DNA of 17,730 nucleotides, from assembly GCA_004558865.1 (NCBI GenBank), contig SFCY01000042.1, positions 1-17,730 of the forward strand. The letters run 5' to 3'. Positions 12,535 through 17,730 of the stretch are shown piece after piece (position 1 is the first letter of the stretch; the number at the start of each line of letters is the position of its first letter). The notes under the pieces were generated by a model. That model searched no databases. It worked only from the letters and a program-made list of their open reading frames with translations, and had not been told where the DNA came from. This DNA comes from Bacteroidales bacterium (GTDB lineage: Bacteria > Bacteroidota > Bacteroidia > Bacteroidales > Bacteroidaceae). Both the position numbers and the translations under genes were made by a program.

Positions 12535-15066
12535 ATGAGAATCAACAACCTGACCCTATCGCTGCTTGTCATTGCCGGCCTGGCCCTGCTGCCGCACGCC
12601 GCCCTCGGCCAGCCCCACCAGCCCCCATTGCAAATCCGTTTCAACACACCCACCACCCTCTTGGGCGCCTGTCCGTGGTACTACGGCCGGCCCGAGGGCT
12701 ACACCGGCAAGGTGCCCATCGGCTTTACCGATGCTGCCAAGGCCGACCCCTACTACGAGACGGCCTCGCTGCCCATCGGCAATGGCAATTTAGGCGCGTC
12801 CATCTTCGGCTCCATCACCACCGAGCGCGTCTCGCTCAACGAGATCTCCCTCTGGCTCGGCGGCCCCAACACGAAGCAGGGCCCCGCCCACTACTGGAAC
12901 GTCAACAAGCAGTCGGCCCATATCCTGCCGCTCATCCGCGAGGCCTTCCTGCGTGGCGACTACCGCTTGGCCGACTCGCTCACCTCCTGCAACATGAACG
13001 GGCTGTTCTCCTATTCGCCCGACAACGAGCCCACGTGGCGCTTCGGCAACTACACCACCTTGGGCGAGCTCCACATCCAAACGGGCATCGACTCCTTGGG
13101 CGTGGCCGACTACAGCCGTGTGCTCTCCCTCGACTCGGCCTTGGCCACGGTGAGCTTCCTGAAGGACGGCGTGCGCTATGAGCGCACAGCCTTCTGCTCC
13201 CATCCCGACAACGTGCTCGTGATGCGCTTTTCGGCCAACCGACCGGCCATGCAGAACCTCTCGCTCCTCTATTGCCCCAATCCCTTGGCCACGGGCGTGG
13301 CCGAGGTGGACGGGGGCAACACGTTGGATTACCATGCGGCCCTCGACAACAACGGCATGCGGTTCAACGTGCGCATAAAGATGGTGGCCAAGGGTGGAAG
13401 AATCCAGCGCGCCCGCGGGCGGCTGTCGGTAAGGGGAGCCGACGAGGTGGTGTTCCTCCTCACGGCCGACACCGACTACAAGATGAATTTCGATCCCGAC
13501 TTCAATGACCCTTTGGCCTACGTGGGCGTGGATCCTGCCAAAACAACGGCAGCATGGCTCGGCGCGGCGGCCAAGAAGACATACAGGCAGTTGCTCCGCC
13601 GCCACCTGGCCGACTACCAGCCCATCTTCTCCCATGTGAGGCTGCAACTGGGCGACACAGCCACCTGCCTCTCCAAGCCCACCGCCCAAAGGCTCGCCGA
13701 CTACCGCAAGGGCGTAAAAGACCCTTATCTCGAGACGCTCTATTTCCAGTATGGCCGCTATCTGCTCATCTCGTCCTCGCGCGACAACCTGCCGGCCAAT
13801 CTACAGGGGCTGTGGCTCAACAACATCGACGGCCCGTGGCACTGCGACTACCACAACAACATTAACATCCAGATGAACTACTGGCCGGCCCTGCAGGACA
13901 ACCTCTTGGAATGCATGCAGCCGATGGTGGACTATGTGCGGTCGCAGGTGAAAGGCGGGGCGGTGACGGCGAAGTCGTATTTCGGCGCGCGGGGGTGGAC
14001 CACGTCCATCTCCTCCAATCCCTTCGGCCTCACCGCGCCGCTCAGCGACCAGGCCATGCAATACAACCTCAGTCCGATGGCCGGGCCGTGGCTGGCCACC
14101 CACCTTTGGGACTACTACGACTTCACCCGCGACCGCGAGTGGCTGCGCACCGTGGGCTACCCCATCATCAAGGGGGCGGCCCTGTTCACGCAAGACTATC
14201 TGTGGCTGAGGCCCGACGGCACCTACACCGCAGCCCCCAGCACGTCGCCCGAGCATGGGATGGTGGACGAGGGGGCCACCTACTGCCATGCCGTGGCCCG
14301 CGAAATCCTGCTCGACGCCATCGCCGCCGCCAAGGCCCTTGGGGTGGATGGGGATGAGGCCGCCCAGTGGCAGACGCTTGTCGACCACCTGGCGCCCTAC
14401 CGCATAGGACGCTACGGCCAGCTGATGGAGTGGAGCAGGGACATCGACGACCCCAACGACCGCCACCGCCACGTGAACCACCTCTTCGGTCTGCATCCCG
14501 GCCACACCATCAGCCCGCTCACCACGCCCGAGCTGGCCCAGGCCGCCCGTGTGGTGCTTGAGCATCGGGGTGACGGCGCCACGGGATGGAGCATGGGGTG
14601 GAAGCTCAACCTGTGGGCGCGGCTCCTTGACGGCAACCATGCCTATCGGCTCTATGGCAACCTGCTCAAGAACGGCACTTCTGACAACCTCTGGGACCTC
14701 CACCCGCCCTTCCAGATAGACGGCAACTTTGGGGGCACGGCCGGAGTCACCGAGATGCTCCTGCAAAGTCACACGGGGGCGTTGCAGCTGCTTCCCGCTC
14801 TGCCCGAGGCATGGCACAGTGGCAGCGTGGCGGGACTTCGCGCACGAGGCAACTTCGTGGTCGACATGTCGTGGCGGCAAGGACAGCTCTCCGAGGCCCG
14901 CATACGCTCGGGAAGTGGCGAGCGCTGCACCGTCGTCTGCCGTGGCGCCGCCGCCATGCGGGTTCTCGACGCCCATGGCCGGCCCGTAGCCCTCACAGCC
15001 TATGGCGACAACCAAATCACGTTTCCCACCACAGCGGGCGAGACGTATAGGATAATAAAGACCTAA
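12535..15066 (+). CDS. GH95 family glycoside hydrolase, probable alpha-L-fucosidase
   Basis: The 843-residue protein has a signal peptide (LSLLVIAGLALLPHAALGQ) and no lipobox, so it is probably periplasmic. It carries the GH95 layout: an N-terminal beta-domain (~70-330, with SLPIGNGNLGASIFGS and VSLNEISLWLGGP), a linker, an (alpha/alpha)6 catalytic barrel (~385-740) and a C-terminal beta-domain. Catalytic positions align by motif with bifidobacterial AfcA: N442 and N444 in HNNINIQMNYW, acid E573 in STSPEHG, and D729 in QIDGNFGG. The His at 440, two before the first Asn, corresponds to the residue I recall as His in fucosidases and Thr in GH95 alpha-L-galactosidases; this favours fucosidase. 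Enzymes of this family remove terminal fucose, typically alpha-1,2, from mucin, milk or plant glycans. It is divergent from the sigma operon. Its last codon and stop lie inside a dispersed repeat unit. Confidence 0.9.
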   Translation: MRINNLTLSLLVIAGLALLPHAALGQPHQPPLQIRFNTPTTLLGACPWYYGRPEGYTGKVPIGFTDAAKADPYYETASLPIGNGNLGASIFGSITTERVSLNEISLWLGGPNTKQGPAHYWNVNKQSAHILPLIREAFLRGDYRLADSLTSCNMNGLFSYSPDNEPTWRFGNYTTLGELHIQTGIDSLGVADYSRVLSLDSALATVSFLKDGVRYERTAFCSHPDNVLVMRFSANRPAMQNLSLLYCPNPLATGVAEVDGGNTLDYHAALDNNGMRFNVRIKMVAKGGRIQRARGRLSVRGADEVVFLLTADTDYKMNFDPDFNDPLAYVGVDPAKTTAAWLGAAAKKTYRQLLRRHLADYQPIFSHVRLQLGDTATCLSKPTAQRLADYRKGVKDPYLETLYFQYGRYLLISSSRDNLPANLQGLWLNNIDGPWHCDYHNNINIQMNYWPALQDNLLECMQPMVDYVRSQVKGGAVTAKSYFGARGWTTSISSNPFGLTAPLSDQAMQYNLSPMAGPWLATHLWDYYDFTRDREWLRTVGYPIIKGAALFTQDYLWLRPDGTYTAAPSTSPEHGMVDEGATYCHAVAREILLDAIAAAKALGVDGDEAAQWQTLVDHLAPYRIGRYGQLMEWSRDIDDPNDRHRHVNHLFGLHPGHTISPLTTPELAQAARVVLEHRGDGATGWSMGWKLNLWARLLDGNHAYRLYGNLLKNGTSDNLWDLHPPFQIDGNFGGTAGVTEMLLQSHTGALQLLPALPEAWHSGSVAGLRARGNFVVDMSWRQGQLSEARIRSGSGERCTVVCRGAAAMRVLDAHGRPVALTAYGDNQITFPTTAGETYRIIKT

Positions 15067-15103
15067 AGACCCACCCCTAAGCCCCTCCCTCCGAAGGGAG
15101 GGG
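15060..15103 (+). terminator. C-rich repeat with hairpin at the GH95 3' end
   Basis: The unit GACCTAAAGACCCACCCCT begins at 15060 and includes the GH95 stop TAA (15064-15066). It continues to a hairpin: CCCCTCCCT (15082-15090) with AGGGAGGGG (15095-15103), loop CCGA. The same unit recurs from 15304 with one missing base. A role in 3' end formation is inferred from position. Confidence 0.6.
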
Positions 15104-15163
15104 AATGAACAGTTTTGAGGGGGACACGTGTATCCGACGCAGGGGCCGTGTCTTGCGCCGACC

Positions 15164-15255
15164 CTAAAGAAATGTTCGGCCGCTTCCATCTGTACGATGC
15201 CCAACCTCGGAGAGGCTGGTTGTCGAACAGAGGAAAGCGGTCGAACATTCTTTAG
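15164..15255 (+). other. Long imperfect hairpin between GH95 and the Omp28-like gene
   Basis: CTAAAGAAATGTTCGGCCGC (15164-15183, continuing TTCC) pairs with the complement at 15232-15255 with two single-base bulges and one G-U wobble on the plus-strand RNA. Inside it, TCTGT/ACAGA and short CGA and CAACC pairings extend the stem imperfectly toward a loop near CTCGGAGAG. It is not coding as far as I can see. Confidence 0.55.
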
Positions 15256-15267
15256 TTCCAGAGCCAT

Positions 15268-15287
15268 GTCCGCTGAGGGCAGCGGAC
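15268..15287. other. Perfect 8-bp hairpin
   Basis: GTCCGCTG (15268-15275) and CAGCGGAC (15280-15287) enclose the loop AGGG, immediately after the long imperfect hairpin. It may be part of the same structured element. Confidence 0.55.
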
Positions 15288-15311
15288 CTCCCGGCGACCT
15301 AAAGACCTAAA

Positions 15312-15450
15312 GACCCACCCCTAACCCCTCCCTAAGAGGGAGGGGAACCCCAATCGCCCCAAGATGCATGCCTTTTATATGTATTGTATGCGAACGCCTT
15401 TGGGGCGATTGTTTCTCCCCTCCCTCTTAGGGAGGGGAAGGGGGTGGGTC
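15312..15450. terminator. 51-bp-armed inverted repeat at the GH95/Omp28 junction
   Basis: The arms 15312-15362 and 15400-15450 are reverse complements at 44 of 51 positions. Differences cluster in one 3-base and one 4-base block; the ends (GACCCACCCC and CAATCGCCCCAA) match exactly. Each arm contains its own smaller hairpin (CCCTCCCT with AGGGAGGG). The 37-bp centre is AT-rich. Sited between two convergent genes, it probably acts in 3' end formation in both directions. It belongs to the same C-rich family as 8330-8455. Confidence 0.7.
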
Positions 15451-15482
15451 TTTTGGGGGTGGGTCTTTGTGGGTCTTCTTTC

Positions 15483-17435
15483 TTACTTCACAACGATCTT
15501 CCTCGTTGTGCCATCGCTGTACTTCACGATGTTCAGACCCGACTGCTGGCCGTTGATTTGCTGGCCGGCGGCGTTGTAGCGGGCCACCTCCACGGCTTCA
15601 CGGCCACCGTTGGCCATCACCTCGCTCACACCCGTGGGGTCGTTGGAGACGATCCAGTAGGTCTTCGCCGAGTTCACCACTTTGTTACTGTTGTCTGTGA
15701 TGATGGCCACCACGGCCACCTTGTCCTTGTGGATATAGGGCGCGAGCTTCGTGGGCAGGGTCATGGTGTAAGAGGAAGTACCCTCCTCGCCGGTCTTCAA
15801 GCCTTGGATGGCCGGAGCCTTTGTCACACCGCTTTGGTAGGAGCTGGCCAAGGCCACGTCGTCGAAGGCGACGGAAGTCGGGCTCTGGCCATACTTGCCG
15901 CCTTTGCAGAACGGGGTGAGGTATTCGTCGTTGCCCACCTGGGCTGCTGTATATCCTGCAAAGTTGTTGTTCTGCTTCCATGAATTTGAGCTGCCCCTGA
16001 GGCTGTCGCCTATCAAGACGAAGGCCACATTGAAGTTGGAGTTGTCGATGTTGCTCTCCACGTGGGCTGTCGCCGTCACCTTTGTGGAGTCGTCGTTCCA
16101 CGTGGCGGTCACGTTCACGCCTGTGTCCACATACTTCTTCATAGCTTTCTCAAAGTCGTCGCAGATGTCGTTGGCCGAGCCGTAGAAGGGGTCCATCGTC
16201 TCGCCGCGGTCCAACATGCAGCAGGGGGCACCTTTCGTGAAGTTGAGGCGCGCATAGCTGCTTGTGCTCAGATACATGGGGTCGCCGCTGCCATACCAGT
16301 GCAGGGCCACGCCTACGAAGCGGTCGCCATAGCGATGGCGCAGCTTCTTCATTCCGGCCAGTCCGCGCGGGCACCATCCGCATCCTGTACCCGTATACTC
16401 CTCCATCAGCACGTTCTTCTGGTGTACCTTGGTTACGGTCTTCAGCGTGCCGTTGGCCACGTTGGTTGCGGTCTCCTCGTTGGCCACACCGTTCACCTTG
16501 GTGATGGTGATGGTCTTGTTGGTTGTGCCGAGCTCAGCGTCGGCGGGCATGGCCACGGTGGCCTTGAACGTGCCGCCCAACACATTGTAGGGCGTGGCCA
16601 AGGTGTGGTGCTTCTCTTCGCCGGCTGTGCCGTTGGTGGCGATCACATAGTCGAAGTCCTTCACGCCGGCCTGTCCGTAGTTGGTTAGGGTGAGTCCCAC
16701 CTGGGCCTCGCTGCCCAGTCCGGCATACTGCTCGCCGAAGTCGGCCACGCTCAGGCTGTTCTTGGGGAACGCGCCCTCCACCTTCACCTGCAGGGCCAGC
16801 TTGCCGTAGCCCTTCGAGGAGAGGTCTTCCCAAGAGGTCATGCTCTTCGAGGTCTTCAGGTAAATGCCGTTGGCCGCGTCGCCCGCTCCTGTGATGATGG
16901 GGTATCGTGTGGCGTCGCTCGCGGTGGAGGTGACGGTGAAGGAGTAGCCCACGTAGGCGCCGTCGGCGGTGAAGTCGTAGGGTGTGGTCAGCTCGATGGC
17001 GTTCTCCAGTCCGTAGTCCGTGTCGGTGATGTCGCCCTGCCAGGAGGCCACATCCTGCACATAGTCGGCATTGGCGGCGCTTGAGGGAAGTGTCTTGGAT
17101 ATCCACACCTTGAGGTCGGAGATGCCGTTTGTGGCGGGCATCCACAATTTAATGCCCGTGATCTTGTTGTTTTGCAACATGGGGTTGGTACCGGGAATGA
17201 AGATGGCGCAGTTGTAGGTCTCCTTGGTCTTCACGCCCAGGCCGGAGCGGTTGTCGCCCTCGGCGAAATAGCCCCACCAGGTGGAGGCGGTCTCGCCGTC
17301 GGCGTTCAGGGCCGGGGCCTTTGCTGCATGTTGGTTACATGTGGCGACGGGCGCTTTCTGCAACGCCCGAAGTCCTTGTGCGTTGGCTGTCACCGCCATG
17401 GCGAGGGCAGCCAAAAGAAGTAGGGATTTTCTCAT
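15483..17435 (-). CDS. Omp28-like exported protein with CGWC motif and T9SS-like tail
   Basis: The 650-residue protein has a signal peptide 1-20 (MRKSLLLLAALAMAVTANAQ). Residues ~50-215 form a beta-rich, jelly-roll-like region, and ~220-335 an Ig-like region (LSVADFGEQYAG, VGLTLTNYGQAGVKDFDYVI). Next is the Omp28-type thioredoxin-like domain from ~343 (VLMEEYTGTGCGWCPRG) with C352 and C355. Another beta-domain follows. The C-terminal ~50 residues (VARYNAAGQQINGQQ, ending SDGTTRKIVVK) resemble the type A sorting domain of the type IX secretion system, so the product is probably exported and surface-attached or secreted. CGWC suggests thiol chemistry, but Omp28 proteins are poorly characterised. 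It appears monocistronic, with a -7 box at 17467-17474 and a strong 3' inverted repeat. Confidence 0.82.
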   Translation of the reverse strand: MRKSLLLLAALAMAVTANAQGLRALQKAPVATCNQHAAKAPALNADGETASTWWGYFAEGDNRSGLGVKTKETYNCAIFIPGTNPMLQNNKITGIKLWMPATNGISDLKVWISKTLPSSAANADYVQDVASWQGDITDTDYGLENAIELTTPYDFTADGAYVGYSFTVTSTASDATRYPIITGAGDAANGIYLKTSKSMTSWEDLSSKGYGKLALQVKVEGAFPKNSLSVADFGEQYAGLGSEAQVGLTLTNYGQAGVKDFDYVIATNGTAGEEKHHTLATPYNVLGGTFKATVAMPADAELGTTNKTITITKVNGVANEETATNVANGTLKTVTKVHQKNVLMEEYTGTGCGWCPRGLAGMKKLRHRYGDRFVGVALHWYGSGDPMYLSTSSYARLNFTKGAPCCMLDRGETMDPFYGSANDICDDFEKAMKKYVDTGVNVTATWNDDSTKVTATAHVESNIDNSNFNVAFVLIGDSLRGSSNSWKQNNNFAGYTAAQVGNDEYLTPFCKGGKYGQSPTSVAFDDVALASSYQSGVTKAPAIQGLKTGEEGTSSYTMTLPTKLAPYIHKDKVAVVAIITDNSNKVVNSAKTYWIVSNDPTGVSEVMANGGREAVEVARYNAAGQQINGQQSGLNIVKYSDGTTRKIVVK

Positions 17436-17466
17436 TTCAATAGATTGATAATTAGTTTATCATGCA

Positions 17467-17474
17467 CAAAGGTA
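17467..17474 (-). promoter_or_regulatory. -7 box of the Omp28-like gene
   Basis: The minus strand reads TACCTTTG, identical to the -7 box of the TPR/HTH regulator, 31 bp upstream of the ATG at 17435. The -33 region contains a T-run but no clear TTG. Confidence 0.55.
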
Positions 17475-17524
17475 AAACTTTTCTTCGTAAAAAAACGATT
17501 CGAGCGATTATTTTTAGGCTGGTT

Positions 17525-17730
17525 CTATAAATTAGGTCGAGGCGTATTGGGCTTACGCCCACCTTTTCTCGCCATGGCAGAGCTCAAGCAAGCTTGGCTC
17601 TGCTCATTTGGCTTATCGAAAAGGTTCTGCCAGCTATCGAGTCTCAAAACGTAAGTTGAAGAGGGAGTGTAGCGGGCTACACGACCGATGAGACTTGACG
17701 TTTTGAGACCGATAGATGCAGAAGACGACC
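17525..17730 (-). other. Possible 3' end of a minus-strand frame entering from the right
   Basis: One minus-strand frame stays open from the window edge to a TAG at 17525-17527, giving 67 residues ending GGRKPNTPRPNL. It contains IGLKTSSLIGRVARY and LDSWQNLFDKPNEQ. I recognise no domain. The frame overlaps a long inverted repeat and the smaller palindrome CAGAGC..GCTCTG, so it may be a fortuitous opening inside a repeat. If real, it ends 90 bp upstream of the Omp28-like gene on the same strand. Confidence 0.25.
17625..17723. repeat. Long imperfect inverted repeat at the right edge
   Basis: TTCTGC (17625-17630), CTATCG (17634-17639), GTCTCAAAACGT (17641-17652) and AAGT (17653-17656) pair in order with ACTT (17693-17696), ACGTTTTGAGAC (17698-17709), CGATAG (17710-17715) and GCAGAA (17718-17723). 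Only one to three unpaired bases separate the blocks. The loop carries a second palindrome, GTGTAGC (17667-17673) with GCTACAC (17676-17682). The element may continue past the window. Confidence 0.7.

Noticed and set aside
13801..15267. 488-residue open frame on the minus strand
   Set aside because: It is antisense to the catalytic half of the GH95 gene and continues into non-coding repeats; no domain is recognisable.
17445..17654. 69-residue open frame on the plus strand
   Set aside because: It overlaps the Omp28 promoter region and the right-edge repeat, and its translation shows no domain or plausible signal.

Overview
The window looks like chromosomal DNA of a Prevotella-like member of the Bacteroidales (phylum Bacteroidota). 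This rests on Bacteroidota-type -7 promoter boxes (TAnnTTTG) upstream of six transcription units, weak or absent Shine-Dalgarno sites, a compact ECF sigma / FecR-like anti-sigma / TonB-dependent receptor operon, a GH95 fucosidase, and an Omp28-type exported protein with a type IX secretion-like C-terminal tail. Coding DNA is GC-rich, so long antisense shadow frames are common. The species call is an inference. No rRNA, tRNA, CRISPR array or transposase gene was found.

Layout, left to right. (1) 120-722, minus: small exported protein of unknown function. (2) 723-1369: gene-free mosaic of short direct and inverted repeats. (3) 1370-2773, minus: TPR / transmembrane / HTH regulator. A REP-like hairpin cluster (copy A, 2799-2941) lies between its promoter and its start codon. 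(4) 3010-3470: divergent intergenic region with two adjacent arrays of different sequence but the same exact 22-bp period. (5) 3531-8329, plus: a GNAT-like protein, DNA topoisomerase IV subunit B (parE) and an S41 carboxy-terminal processing protease, probably one operon. (6) 8330-8489: convergent junction with C-rich tandem repeats and a perfect 21-bp stem-loop. (7) 12227-8490, minus: ECF sigma factor, short FecR-like anti-sigma factor and STN-containing outer-membrane receptor, with 4-nt spacing and then an ATGA overlap. (8) 12228-12534: divergent control region with REP-like copy B and two back-to-back -7 boxes. (9) 12535-15066, plus: GH95 alpha-L-fucosidase. (10) 15067-15482: convergent junction built from dispersed repeats, including a 51-bp-armed inverted repeat. 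(11) 15483-17435, minus: Omp28-like protein with a CGWC motif. (12) 17525-17730: possible 3' end of another minus-strand frame, overlapping a long imperfect hairpin.

How the genes may work together. The sigma factor, anti-sigma factor and receptor have the parts of a cell-surface signalling system. The receptor's N-terminal STN domain would contact the periplasmic C-terminal domain of the anti-sigma factor, which would then free the sigma factor. The fucosidase is transcribed divergently from the same control region. Neither promoter shows a recognisable -33 TTG, and an 8-bp palindrome sits midway between the two -7 boxes. This makes a fucosylated-glycan sensing and degradation unit plausible but unproven.

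The most unusual content is non-coding. REP-like composites sit only in leaders of regulatory genes and show compensatory base-pair changes. A second, C-rich repeat family sits mainly at convergent gene ends. The paired 22-bp arrays lie between divergent promoters.
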